Shown here in pieces: positions 37,601 through 50,658 of a stretch of DNA of 64,000 nt (position 1 is its first letter; the number at the start of each line of letters is the position of its first letter). The notes under the pieces were generated by a model. That model ran no database searches. It saw nothing but the letters and a program-made list of their open reading frames with translations, and was not told the DNA's origin. The DNA comes from Penelope pileata (taxonomy: Eukaryota > Chordata > Aves > Galliformes > Cracidae): the NCBI GenBank assembly GCA_013396635.1, contig WBMW01003826.1, forward strand, positions 496,001 through 560,000, written 5' to 3'. Made by a program: the position numbers and the translations under genes.

Positions 37601-40600
37601 GCTCCTGTGATGAAGACACATGCACAGCTGTAGAAGGACCATATGCTCCTTTTTAAGCAGGGATCATAAACCTCAGACCCTGGGTATGATCTTGGTTGTA
37701 GCAGTGGGAACTGTGGGAACAGTAGCTATTCCTAATTTTGTGCATACACAGGGAGGAGGTATGCATTTTTGAAAGCATTTGAGTAACATTCTGTAGCAGC
37801 TGAGTAAGACAAACCCTATGGGGTATGCTCTGGGAATATATACCTTGTGAAAATGTCGCCTAGGTTTGAAGAACTTGATCAAGAGACCACATCTGTGAAA
37901 ATATATGAAGGTATTATTTTCAATCTGCATGTTTCTTAATATTTTCTAAACAGAAAGGATAATTTTCAGAACATTTATAAAGTCATTACAACTTTCTAAT
38001 GCAATTATACCATGACTGAAGAGGTGAACTATAAACAAAAGTTCTTCCAAAATTTCAGCTCTAGAAAACTATATTTAAACTAAGAATTTTATAGGAGGCT
38101 TGAGCCACCTGACTCAGTTGGTTGGCAGATCTCTCCGTAGCAGAACGTGAATGAAATATATGCACTCAAAACTGGACAGAGATGGAAAAAAAAGATTCCC
38201 ATAAGAGATACCCCATTTTAAATTAGTGTGCACAACTGGTGTTTGCACAGTACTCTGTTCATTTAAATTTTAATAGCATATTGTAAATGCTATTAAGTGC
38301 TATCATTAATAATCAACTTGATGTTAATATTAATGGCTTGCTGCTTTCAAAGACATCCATATCAAAAACACTTCAGCAATACTTTTTAACACTTCTGTCT
38401 CTCCAGGAGAGGTAATGCTCTGACACCTTCAAACACTTAATAACAAAACTCACTTTAAATCTGAATTATGAATTTCTGTGTGCAAAGACAAAGTATGATT
38501 TGTGTGATGGAAAACCAGCAAACCATTTTGAGGATAGCTTTAAAGATTTTCTATAAGAATCACTAGTGTTAATTCACTATTACAAATTTGTAAAAGGTCT
38601 ATGGATACCATGATGATTATACTTAGCTGAGTCTGGCCCTTCAAAGTTATGTTTTATAGTTCTCCATTCAGGGTTGCTATGTTTTGTGGTCTAATGGTGC
38701 TCCATGAACAATTCCAGTTATACAATAAGCCATATCAATGTCTCTGTGTATTTCTGACTTGTATAGGATATAGCTATGTGAAGAACTCGATCTGCTTCTG
38801 AACTTCAGAGAGGCTATTCAAGTGCCTTGCATCCAAACAAAAAGGTATCCAGTTTCATTTAAGGTCTTTAGTGCTTCCACTCATTTTCATTGTTAAATTC
38901 ATCCTTGGAATACTGGGCAGTGATGTAAACTGCTTTTAAACATGTACTAATAAAAGTTTTCCTACTGTGAGCCTTATCCAACAGTCTTTTGAAGTCACTG
39001 GGAGCTGTATCAGAAGCCTCAATGAGAAAAGGCTTCATATATTCTGTATTGTCAAATTCACTTTCATTGGCGTGGAATTTTGCTAAGGCTAACCCCTGAA
39101 ATCCTGAGAGAAATGACAAACAAAATTGCTTTCAGATTCACCTTCCCAAGTCAGAGATCTCTGATGTTGTGATATATCATCTCCTTTTTAGCACAAAAAG
39201 GAGAATTTTTTCTAGATATTCTCCTGCATTAGTTACATTGCTAAGAGATTGAAATTGTTGAAAATAAATATAAGATATTCACTCATAAACAGTTGCAGAG
39301 AGAAATGAAGTATTGACTGTAAGAGAAAACACGCATAAATCTGTATGAAGTGAACTAGGATGGTTCTTGTCTGGTCATGTGAGACTTATAAAACATTATA
39401 AACTAAGATAATTAATTTTCCGCTAAACAGATCAAAACATCACATTTTCCATCAGTCTTGTTCCTCTTAACTAAAGAGGAGCTTTACAATTTATTATAAA
39501 AACAAATTAGCAGTCAGCATCCTATTCAAAGCAAGATTAAAATAGCAGACACAAACCAGAAAATTACTATTTGCACTTAAAACAAGCATATATTCATATA
39601 TTCTCAAGATTGTATTTAAATGAACAAAATATTTTAAAAAAAGTTTTTCACTTAAAAAGTGGTCTCCAAACTGTTATCTTCAAAGGTTCAGAAATCAAAA
39701 AGCAGTGTAATGGAAGACCATACTTTACTGCATTTGAGGTCACAAGCTTAACATACTCAGGCTCTGCCACTCGTTGCCTGCTCATTCAGGATAAAATATG
39801 ACATTTTCATATCTATTTGCAGATGAAAACACTGAAAGGCTCTGCATTTAGCAAAGGTAATAATAGGAATAATATCTGTGGAAGTATGTCACACCCCCAG
39901 CTGGTAAGGTGTCTCAGGAAGGAAATTGGAGGCAAGGCTGTCTGACTCCTGTGTTATGCCTGGCACATGCCTACACCATGACAAGTACTTGAACTCAGAG
40001 TGCTAAGCAGGAGCTTTCCTGACAGATCAGTTCAGGTCACAGTCTAGATACTTCTTTCTAGATACTGGCATAATTTTAGCTTTCTTCCTATAGGGCAGCA
40101 TATCTTTTTAAAATTCAGCATTAATGATCCAGAAAACTCATACACAGGTTTAAAGTTGTAGGATATAAATTATCATGTTCTGTGTATTTTAGCACATTTA
40201 GTAGCTGTTTTTAAGGTGACTAACTAGGAAGGAAAAAATGGCAAATATGATGTTAGAATTTATGTGTATTTCATTGTTTGCACAACTGTATCTAGAAACA
40301 AAGTCTCCCACACATTCCTTGCCCATTCTTTGAAGCTCCTGCTCCTTCCAGAAGAGAAACTCCCCAAAAATGCATACTGCCATCTCTTCACAAGCAGCTT
40401 GTTGATTTCCTTCCTTATAAATTGTATGTGTCAGTATGCTTCAAATGAAAGGAACAGTCAGCTGTTAAAAACTGAAAGAGCAAGCAAGCAGATGAAGCCA
40501 TAATATTCGCTGTTTGTTTGTCATTTTAGGAATAACAGAAGATCTTTATTATCAGGCATGCATGACTGAAGTTGCTTATCAAACCAATTCAGAAATGCTG

Positions 40601-42154
40601 AAATTTCTCATAAGAGATGTTTATATAGCAGTTCTCCAATAAGGTGTTGAGTAGGACTAATTAATAAGTAAAAATCTCATTTTGCAAAATGTTGCCAGGT
40701 TTTATGATTTTTTTTTGTTAGATATGGAAATGGAATTGAGGCTTTTTGAGTTATTTCATGAAGCACGAGGGAGACACCTCAGTCGCCAATGACCAAAAAC
40801 TTTTGTAACCTAGAATGAGCTCATCTACTTATGTAAATTGTGAATTCCCCAAGACAACTCTTAAGGGGAATAAGTTCCTTTTTAGATTTGGATGTTATCA
40901 GAATCTGTTTTATATGAGTCAGCAACTGAAATGTTTCTTATTCATGAACTGTGTCAAAGCTCTATATGTCAAACAACTTCAAAGGAATCTTTGAATTAGG
41001 TTTTTCCTATTGTTCCCCTAAAAAAGCTGTTGCATTCTGCTGATTACTCTCGAAAGTTCAAAATGACGAATCTTTCAGAAGTGTAGATGTTTTTACAAAT
41101 TGGTCACGTATTTATATATATTTCCAAAATTCTTATATTCCTCCTGTCATTTCCTACGTTAACTTCCTTTGAAGAATCCATTAGTATTAGCTTCAAAACA
41201 CTTTAGAGCCTAAAGTCATAAAAGTTTTTTAATGTGACATCCTAACAACGTGGAGTTTAAGTGCTTCTCTAGATGATCCAACATTTTAATTTTCATGAAG
41301 TAACCAACGGAGATTGAAAAGGTATAATCCTGGTACCTCGTTTGTACAGCAACATAAAGTGCTTATGTTTGAAATAAAAATATTTATGATTAAGAATGAA
41401 GAAATAAAGGTAACTCTGGCCCTTGATATTACCATGAAAAGAGATTTTCTAAAGCGAAGATTGATCTGTGGTATGAACTATTTTGATCATCTCAGACATA
41501 TGGTCACTATAATCTTTTATCAAATGTCTCTATACCATAATTGAACTGTATAGACTAGAAGTACTAATTCCAAGGATTTTTCCAGTATGCAACGTAATAT
41601 ACTTATTTACATAAAATATCAATATTTATATGCACAGATGAACAACAGCATGACTTGGTTTTCTAACTAAAGATGGCACATATCAGTTTGACAGACGTTG
41701 CTGAGACAGTTGAGTTTATGTTTCTAAAAAGGTAGTAATTTTGTACTTTTTTATAGCATACTGACAAGGGAATTGCTAATGAAGATAAAAATGATAAGAG
41801 TGGGATATGCAACAGACAGGTGATTCTGTAGAAATTCGAAAAAGATACGAAGTTCGGGTTTATTTTCCAGTACTGTGCTGAACACTGTCAGTGTTACTAT
41901 TTAAAAAGAAATGAGATGCACAGTGCACTGTAAAAAAGAAAATTTGATTTTTATTTCTAGAAGTTACAAACTGTGTCATAGAATTTTCTAATTTCCAGGA
42001 TGTAATTAGAGTACAGACCTGATGTGATAAGTGACTTCAAAAAGTTTTACAAATACATTTGTATAGTTATTAAAGCTATTTCTTTGATTCCTTGATGAAG
42101 CTATTACAGTGAATGACCACATTTTGGTTATTTTATTTTGATAAAACAAAAAGA
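34624..42154. other. Long stretch without recognised features
   Basis: In about 7.5 kb I recognise no transposon and no gene. Open frames reach about 91 codons and have no domain. A GC-richer patch lies at about 37340-37720. A 'pure A' run at 35166-35205 is broken by single G bases. Confidence 0.45.
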
Positions 42155-42855
42155 GCAGACCTGAGGAGGACGACTTGGGGATGTTGGTTGATGGGATGCT
42201 CAACATGAACCCACAATGTTCTCATGCAGCCCAGAAAGCCACCCATATCCTGGGCTGCATCAAAAGAGGGGTGGTCAGCAGGGAGAAGGAGAAGGAGGTG
42301 ATTGTCCCTCTCTACTCCACCCTTGTAAGGATCCATCTGAAGTACTGTGTCCAGGCCTGGGGTCCCCAACACAAGAAAGATGTGGAGCTGTTGGAGAGGG
42401 TCCAGAGGAGGGCCACAAAGATGATCAAAAGGCTGGAGCACTTCTCCTGTGAACAAAGGTTGAGGAAGCAGGACTTGTTTAGCTTGGAGAAGAGAAGGCT
42501 CTGGGGAGACATCACTGCGGCCTTCCAGTACTTCAAAGGTGGCCTACAGGAAGATGGAGAGGGAATTTTTACAAGGCAAGTGATTGGACAGGGGGGTAAT
42601 GGTTTTAAGCTAAAATAAGGTAGATTTATATTAGCTATAAAGAAGAAATTATTCACTATGAGAGAGAGAAGGCACAGGAACAGGTTGCCCAGAGAAGCTG
42701 TGGGTGCCCCATCCGTGGTAGTATTCAAGGCCAGGCTGGATGGGGCTTTGGGCAACCTGACCTAGTGCAAGATATCCCTGCTCGTGGCAGGGAAAGTGGA
42801 ACTAGATGATGTTTGAAGTCCCTTCCAACCCAAACCGTTCTGTGATTTTATGATA
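42155..42855 (+). mobile_element. CR1 LINE, end of ORF2 plus complete 3' tail
   Basis: This is the best preserved CR1 in the window. A plus-strand frame at 42175-42618 (147 codons) reads through the C-terminal part of ORF2 with recognisable text such as 'S-T-L-V-R' and 'V-Q-A-W-G-P-Q' and ends at a stop at 42616-42618. It is followed by 'agaagctgtgggtgccccat', 'tcaaggccaggctggatggg', 'gggcaacctgacctagtgca', 'cccttccaacccaaaccgtt' and the tail 'ctgtgattttatgat'. The 5' part, including endonuclease and most of the reverse transcriptase, is absent, so it is a dead-on-arrival copy. The antisense 147-codon frame is its shadow. Confidence 0.92.
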
Positions 42856-43926
42856 GAGTATTTTTAAAAGACAGAGATACAAATATCTTAATATTTTTAT
42901 CTTATCTCATGTTGCTGTAGTTAAATCTGTTAAAAGTATTGCAGAAATATAATGGAGAGGTACATGGTGGTTTCTCAACTCATGTGTAACTAAAGTTTTG
43001 TAACATAAGGAGATTAATTTAGTCTGTTAAGGATCAGTTATCTCATTTCTGCTTGTGTAAATCCAGACATCTTACAGCTTTCATTGGGTTGTATTAAATT
43101 CATAATAAACAAAAATGAAATTGCATTTTTCCTACTGTCTCTGGGTAGAACTTCAACAGAACAATAAATTAAAAGAAGAAATCTGGCTCGGATTCGTAAA
43201 AGAAGAATTTTAAGGAAGTAATGTGTAGATAAAAATAAGAACCATTCTGATAATGCACCCGGTTCCATGTCATCTTGTATTATGTAACCCACACTTTTTA
43301 AGACTGCATGAATCAGGCATGAGTCAATTTGACATTCTTTGATATTACTTGTCATGGTAGCCACAATCTAATGAGGTATGTAAGTCATTAGAAAATACAT
43401 TCACATACTTCACGAAGATTGCAACTATTTATTTTATATTTGTTTGCTTTGCAAGTGTCAAAAGACACATAAGCTGAAAATCTGAATGAATACACTGGTT
43501 TGTCTGATTTGAATTGATTCTATGTATGAAATTGCAGACACGACAAAAACAAGAGCCTCTAGACAGCAGCATGGGGAAAAAATTCTTTATTATGTCTTAA
43601 TTAGTTGTTAAATTATAATTTCAAAAGTTCCTTTATGACTTTCATGTCTAAATTCATAGGTAAATTAATAAGACTTTAGTTCTCACTTCTCTTAAATAAG
43701 CTTTACTTGTATTCATACAACTTTTTTTGACAAAATGAGAAAAAGCAAAATTGTTTTTCTCTAGTATTTGTCTCAAAGGACAATAAATCAATCACCTGAA
43801 AAATTTAAAATAAGCTTTCTTTTAAATTATCTACTCCAGTTCCATTGCAGTTCAGGAATTACAGGATGACTGCATCTTCTGCTTTGCATCAGAAGAGATA
43901 ATAACAATTCTGGTCCTAACATCTGT
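42856..43926. other. Unannotated AT-rich DNA
   Basis: No gene or repeat recognised. A 108-codon minus-strand frame at 43038-43364 has no recognisable domain. Confidence 0.45.
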
Positions 43927-44471
43927 GGTAGTGTTATGGTTTGACTTAGCAGACAGCTAAATTCCACAGTTATTCACTCACCCTCCCCCCTCCCCAAATG
44001 GGACGGGGGAGAGAAATAGAGAGATATGCAGTAAAATGCGTGGGTTGAGATAAATGCTATTTACTAAAATAGTAAAGAGAACAAAAGAAATAACAGTACA
44101 TATATATATATATATATACACAAAGAGGATACGCAGAGCAAGGGCTCACAGCCACTGGTGACCCTTCCTCCCGGCTAGCCCCTTCCGTAATGAAGAGAGC
44201 CCGGAAACCCAGCCAACCAATCACCTGATGTTATATGGTATGGAATAGCTCTTTGGTCAATTTGGGTCAGCTGCCCTGGTCCTGTCCCCTCCCAGTTCCC
44301 AGCTCCTTATGCCCCCCTTAACTATTTCACTGGCAGAGGAATGCGGAAGTGAGTTATGTCCTCGGCTCCGTTCAACACTGCCAGGATGTTATCAGTATCT
44401 CGGAGGTACAAGATAAATTCATACTAGACACTACGAGAAGCGTAACTTCTGTTAGAAACTAAGACAGGTAG
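43927..44471 (-). mobile_element. Solo LTR, ERVL-type, with 5-bp target-site duplication
   Basis: The LTR spans 43932-44466 (535 bases), starts 'tgttatgg' and ends 'aagaca', so it has TG...CA termini. It is flanked by a perfect 5-bp direct repeat 'ggtag' at 43927-43931 and 44467-44471. Read on plus it shows the reverse complement of the family landmarks: 'ggacgggggagagaaataga', 'gtgggttgagataaatgc', 'gttatatggtatggaatagc' and 'gggtcagctgccctgg' (44264-44279). The last block is identical in the LTR at 62695-62710. A (TA)n run is embedded at about 44098-44118. No internal sequence remains, as expected after recombination between two LTRs. A 5-bp duplication is usual for ERVL. Confidence 0.9.
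44098..44118. repeat. (TA)n microsatellite inside the solo LTR
   Basis: About ten TA units interrupt the LTR sequence. It probably expanded after insertion and may vary in length between individuals. Confidence 0.8.
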
Positions 44472-47400
44472 AAATCAAAGCAGTGAAAGCATTGTCATTC
44501 AAGCAGGCAAGGGTTTCAGCTTGTCAATCTATGATTCCTGCTACAAGAGCATTTCTGTCTTTCATAGCCAGTTTATTACTTAATGGGAGTGATTCTTTAT
44601 TGGTTTGAATGTGTGTATGCTGTTTATAAAGTTGAGTGACCAGCATAAAATGACGCTGCTCACACCTTTGCTCTGTGGTTGCAAATATTTATATCACCTG
44701 TAAAACAGTACAGGCTTAGCACTTCTAACCATTTTCTAAGCTAAGTTTTGTATCTGTATATTTGTTTTGGAACTAGATCTTTTCCTCTTTTGCCTCTTAC
44801 TTCCTTTGGGAGCATTGCATTATGAGAAACAAAGTTTCTTAGCTCAACTTCTTTTGTTTGCCATTCATTCATTCTGTGGAAAACTGAAGCCTTCTAAATG
44901 CATTAAATGCCCTCTAAAAAGTAAGGACAATGATACGTGTGTGTATTATTGTAACCAAAAAACCTCATATTTCATTTATAATGAGAAGCTACATTTATTA
45001 GCACATCGACTATTTATCATGGGCACTCACCTATTTCTAAAATTTTTTATAACAACCACCAAAATTTAGTATGTTCTTTCATAAAATGTATTAAAATGCT
45101 AATTTAAGGATTCCTTTAATTGTCAAGGAAGAAATAAAATCCCTAGTTCTGATGTTGTCTTCATATATTTAACAAGAATTCAAACATTTTAAAGGATGTG
45201 TTGGTAGAGCAATTACATTTTTGCAAGCCATGTAATACTGATTATGCTTTTATTAACCATCTCAGGTTCTAGCATTTTGCTGGGAGGCAGGGAACTGTAT
45301 TTCCCACCATTCTTTTAAAAATGAACATAATCAGAACCATACTATTTTCCAGGAACAGAAGTTTAAGTCTAAACAACTTTTTTCTCTCTTAGTCTCATTA
45401 TGGGGATACAGCTTTACTGACATGTTAGAGGTTTTCTTGTTTTCTTTACTGGTGTCCTTCACTTTTCCTCCACACACCCTATTAATTTTCACCTTAATTC
45501 CATTTTGGAGCAATACTTTCACTGGAGGGAGTAAGGTCTGATCTCAAGTGTTGTTTATGCCTAGACTTTTTCATAGTGTGCATATAATACACTTATTTAA
45601 GTAGTTTAAGGCATGGTACTTCCATACGAGAGGCAGAAATCACCATTTGTGGCAAATGAGCTGATGGTCCAAAAGGTATAAAATTCTTCTGAGTTGTGTT
45701 GTAGCTTCATGTGTTACTAAAGACTGTAGTCATGTCCTGGTGTCTATAGTAGGCCCCTGAAGCCTGGAGTGTGTGTGGATCTTCCTAGATATCCACACCA
45801 TTGAAGCAACTGAGCGGAAGAGCAAAAGTATCCCTCTTTGTGGTCATCTGTCCCTTTCTTTCTAAAAAACAAGCAGACAATAGCTGCTGAAGAATTTGTC
45901 TATGGCTGAATCCTGAATTCTAACTCCAATGCATGTTTTTGACGTGGGTACTTGTCTTGGTAATGATAATTGGATGAGAAAACACCGGAAACATGGCATC
46001 AGAAGAGTGGCTGGTGCTATTTAGGTGGCAGCCTTGAAAGACATGAGGTACAGCGCTACCATGACATCGCAACAAATGGCAGGGAATACTCTGAGAAGCC
46101 TGTCATCCATCTGGATCCTACACTAAGTCACATTGAAAGGGCAAAATTCTTATTTATGGGATATGGGCCCCTGTCTCCTTGGTCCTGTGGTCACTATTCA
46201 TGTTTATTGTGGACATCTGCTTCTCAAGGTATTGAGGTAATTATTGAGGTAATGCCTAGAGACACTATGTGGAACTAAAGGACACTTTATTAAAGAAATC
46301 TACAGACAATAGTAAGCGACTATCCTTGAAACAAACATGGTCTAAATCAACAAGACAGTCAAAAGGGAAATGGAAAAAAAATAAGTGAAATCACTTGCCT
46401 GGGACCATAAAGCAGGCTAATGAAAGAATGGAAAATAACACCTGATTCTCCTGAGAGCTGATCACTTCCTCCCCATTATTCATCAAGCCCTGTTGTATCT
46501 TCTCCTTGAGGTTCTTGTTGGGGTGCATGTGCCAGAAAAAAAAAAACAACAGTCCTTGAGCTTTCCAGAGGGCAGGGAGACTTGAAAAGCCTCACTTTTC
46601 CCTGGAGAAAAGAAAATGAAGTGGGTTTATTTTCTGGCACCCTTTCTTTACAATTTCACACTATTTTCAAATATTGAAAAAGAACTGTAAATATACGTAC
46701 TAATCAAGCTACTACTTTAGTAGCACTGATACTAGTACTTATAGCAACAGTCTTTTGTAGAGTGACATTTCTGAACATGCTTTAGATGTACTTTATGCAG
46801 ACATATGGTTTTTCAGACAATTTGTCATTAAGAACAAGCTTTCAACACCCCAGCTTGCAACCTGACTTGAGAGACTGATGAATCTGTGCTGTGATTTATG
46901 CTTCATTTTGTGTGTCTTTACTCATTCCTGGGATTATTTACATTTAATTGTGTTGTGAAGTCGACAGTGACAAAGAAAAACTTGCTCTCTCATGTAATAA
47001 ATGAAAACGTTCCCAGCTTTTTTTTTTTTTTCTTGTCTGGACTACACTAAAATTCAGAACTTCTCTCTTAGTATCACTTAGGAGAGGTCAAAAAAGCCCA
47101 CTCCTCAAAGCAGACACAGATACATTAGTAAAGGCCCTGATAGGCATTCAATCACATGGTCACAGTAAGTGTCTTGACAGATGTTTTTGCTCAAGCTGAT
47201 GTAATAATGTCGAAAGCAGTGTTGCCAGGAGAAGATCTATCTTCACTGCAGTGGTATTTTTGTATACCTATGTTAGTGTGCTGATGAAAGAGGGTATCTA
47301 CACCACTAAACCCCCAATTTGAAAAGAACCTCACTTGTATTCTTGTATTTGATCCATCAATGATATTGAGGCTTCAGTGTAGAAATAACAGTGGTCAGAG

Positions 47401-50104
47401 TCACGTTTTAGGAAATATTATTTCCAGAAAATTTCCTCCAACAAGCCTTGCACTGATTTCCTGTTCTCTAATAAAGAATGGTGAGTAATAAAGCAGAAAA
47501 TTATGTTTTATAAAGAAAATTATGCTTTAATTTTTCATAGTGGGTTCTAATTCTGGGTTGGAATACCAACCAAATTGATTTTCATATGAAATAATGCTGA
47601 TTTTTGAATTGAATATTTTCATATGAAGAAGTGGGCTTTGAAAATAATAATAATAAAAAAAATTTAAAAAATTTTCATAGTTTCCTACTTTGATATTTTG
47701 GGGGCTATAAATATATATGTAAGATATACTATCAAAATCTTACAATAAACTTTTAAATGTAAGATGGTTAGCCTTTCCAAAGAAGATGTAACCAGAACTG
47801 GTTTTCCAGCTAGTTTCATTTTCTTCCTCCAAAGGTCCATGAGTTATTTTAATTGGATATAAAAACAACTTTCAAAGCCTTGCAATATTTTCAAACTTGG
47901 AGTGTGCAAAACCTCAATATCCAGGTCTATTCCACTTCCTGCAGCTCTCCTGAGAGAGAGGATGTTAGAGAGAGAAGTCAATGATCTCACACTATCACAC
48001 ATTTCCCTATGTTCTAATTGAAGAGCAATGAGGCTGGTTTTCCAGAAGTTCAGCTTCAGTGATCTGCACGCTTGTTATGAAGCTGTTGTAGAAACATGAA
48101 GAAAAATCCTGCCCATCTCTCATTAAAGACAGAGTGGGCAATGCAAGAAATCAACTATAATGAGTTTATAACTGCAATATCATTTTTGCTGGCAATGATA
48201 CAAATGCACATAGTACTCAGTACCTATTCCTAAATCCAAATTAAAAGTATATGTACGTAGAGAAGAAGTTATCTCCTACTTCCATTGAATTTATGAATCT
48301 CTTTTTTTCCCAGAAGACATTTTGGTCTAAACTTTAATTCAGATTACAAAGGAAAAATAAGGCAAATTATCCTGGCAGTACAAATAACTTGTTCCTTGAA
48401 AGAAATTCTTCAGGGTGAGCATCCCTGCCACTGAACGCATTAATAGCTCTGACAGTTACTAGAGAGCAATTGGAAAAATCCACAGGCAGCATGTTACTTA
48501 CTCCTACTAATAGCTGCCCTGGTGACCGTTTTTATAGAGTATTACACTGAATGAGGAGTCTAGGGACCCTAGATTCAGGGTATTTGCAGTTTCAGATTAG
48601 TCAATACTGCACAATGTGGCACAGAAAGGTAAATCCAAGAAATAGAAATGACAGCTTCCCTGGAGTTGCCAGCATACTTGCTCTCAGATTCCTTGCTTAT
48701 TATTTTAGTGCTGTGTTTCCCTGGGACACATCCTGTCTCAGACGATACCTGCCATTCAGCTTGTTCAGCTTCAGTTCAGGGTCTTTCCATCACCATACAC
48801 AGAACTGACACGTATCTTTTTACCAATCCCTTTCAGAAAATGTGATTACAGTCACTGAGATACACATCAGTTGAGAAAATTGTAGCGAACAGAGAGAAAA
48901 AAGGTCCAGATGAGCAGATAAATCTTACATGTCTGTGGAAAATCTAAATTAATCCTCTGGGCTGTTGGTGTTCACCATTAATGCTGATGACTGCAGGAAC
49001 ATTCCTGCTGTTCCCAATATCCTGACTGCCAAATAACTAATGAATTCTGTGTGAGAATTAAATTAAAAATCCAGGTCAATTGTTTTCCTAAACAAGGTGT
49101 CAAATGGGGATGATAGGCAGAGAGTTCACTGGTGGCTTTATCAAAAGTGAACTGCACAGTGATGTGGCAGTCCTTAGATCAGCTCTTCCTTGCACTGAGG
49201 TTTGATGTGGATCACACCAGTACTCAGAAACAAGCGAGAACACTTACTGTGAGGCATTCAAAATTGGGCCTCTAGCTCTGTGCCCAACACAATGGCACTC
49301 TGCCATCATGTCACAGTGATAAACTTTTTGAAGAAGTCTATTTTCCGTAGCAATTTTGTCTCAGCTTTGTCTAACTGCATAGCCTATTACAACATTTAAC
49401 AGGTACTTGTTCTGAGGCCATCCTACATTTCTCATTCTGGTTCCTTTCTTCCCTTTATGTAACATTGTGTAATTTCAGCTTTGGTAAGTGCCTCACAGAC
49501 TTGAATCCAGTCTGCTTAAAGCTTCAATTTTTTGCTTTGGTAGTGATTATATGAATACTTAAGCAAAAAATAAAAAATCAGAAAAAAATAAAAATGCTCT
49601 ATCAACAAAATGTTTTAAAAGCTTATTTGCTTTTCTTGTCTCCTTGAGACAGGGCTAACTACTCTAGAGTAGAACAAGACAGGGTGTATATCTGTCTATT
49701 TTAAATAATTAGCTTTCTAACTGAATTTTAGAGCTTTTACCTGGAACTAAGCACTTTCTACTACACAATGCACCATCAGAAGTGCTTGGGAAGTTGAATT
49801 GATGCTCTGTAAGATCTGGAACCTTAAGAGGAGCAGGGATGGGTCTTGGAGATTTTCTTAGTAGGGAATGGTGCTAGCTGTTCTTTCAGTCTCTAATTTG
49901 AGGGGCACTGGGAATAGTAGATAGAGGGAGTTACGCTTGGTGGAAGTAAAGCCGTAGTGTGCATGATGGTAACAACTAATCTGGTGAGTGCTAGTCAATA
50001 GAGAAGGGAAGATGAAAGTGGTGTGTTTCTTAGAGGCTGTGATGGTGCATACCTTGCTCCCCCACGCAGCCTGATCGTTATGTGCAAGGCCTAATGCACA
50101 CAGT
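44472..50104. other. Unannotated DNA
   Basis: About 5.6 kb with no recognised transposon or gene. Open frames of 95-102 codons (44767-45069 plus, 45970-46278 plus, 49858-50145 minus) show no domain. Simple runs include A11 at about 46537-46547, T13 near 47020-47032 and an AAT/A-rich patch at about 47641-47678. Confidence 0.45.
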
Positions 50105-50658
50105 GAGGTGCAAAAGACCGCGTCCTTGGGACTGATAACAATCAAGGTTTCACCAGAGACAGTTAACGACCACCATATTGTCTCAAACTGGGTGCTCAGA
50201 GAACTGATAACAATAGGTTCAATAGGTTCTAACTCAATAGGTCCAATTCTAAGTTGTATGAGTCAATCATTTTACCCTGTAAATAGCAAGCAGCCTAAGA
50301 ACCTCTTTGGGAGTTCTTCTTGCAAGCAGAATTTCCCCTCAAGCAGGGACACCTCTCAAGGCTACCTCTGCACAGAGATTCAACCCGGAAGTGGTGACGC
50401 CTTGCCAACGGATCCTGGGTAAGTGAGATTTATTGTTTTTAAGCTATACAAGCTTCATAAAGAGTTGATCTTACATTCATTTTGTACCTCCACCCTCTGT
50501 GTAGCAAATAGTCAAGGATATCTAGCCATTTCGAATCTTGTTAAATCACTGTCCTCATTGTTCAAATTACCACATTATATCTATTTTATATCAATAAATA
50601 TCTTTCTGCCTTCCTCTTATGAGTGAAGTGTGCAGTGTTTTAGTCTCCTTTCGTGACA
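50105..50658 (+). mobile_element. Unclassified LTR-like segment
   Basis: The right edge looks like a retroviral LTR end: a canonical 'aataaa' at 50593-50598 is followed about 60 bases later by 'tctcctttcgtgaca' ending at 50658. Upstream are a run of short direct repeats of 'aataggttc' (50211-50250) and a GC-richer block 'cccggaagtggtgacgcctt' followed by 'ggatcctgggtaagtg'. I find no TG start with a matching target-site duplication, so the left edge is a guess. The family is not one I can name, and it differs from the ERVL LTRs in this window. Confidence 0.4.

Noticed and set aside
42175..42618. 147-codon frame as a host gene
   Set aside because: It is the C-terminal part of a CR1 ORF2 followed by the CR1 3' tail. 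The 147-codon antisense frame is its shadow.
44098..44118. Dinucleotide run as an independent regulatory element
   Set aside because: It is a simple repeat inside the solo LTR.
45970..46278. 102-codon plus-strand frame with fairly mixed composition
   Set aside because: No recognisable domain and no exon boundaries or homologue that I can name. It remains only a weak candidate.
46561..46577. Second CTCF-like match ('ctttccagagggcaggg')
   Set aside because: Only the right half of the motif fits; the first positions do not match.
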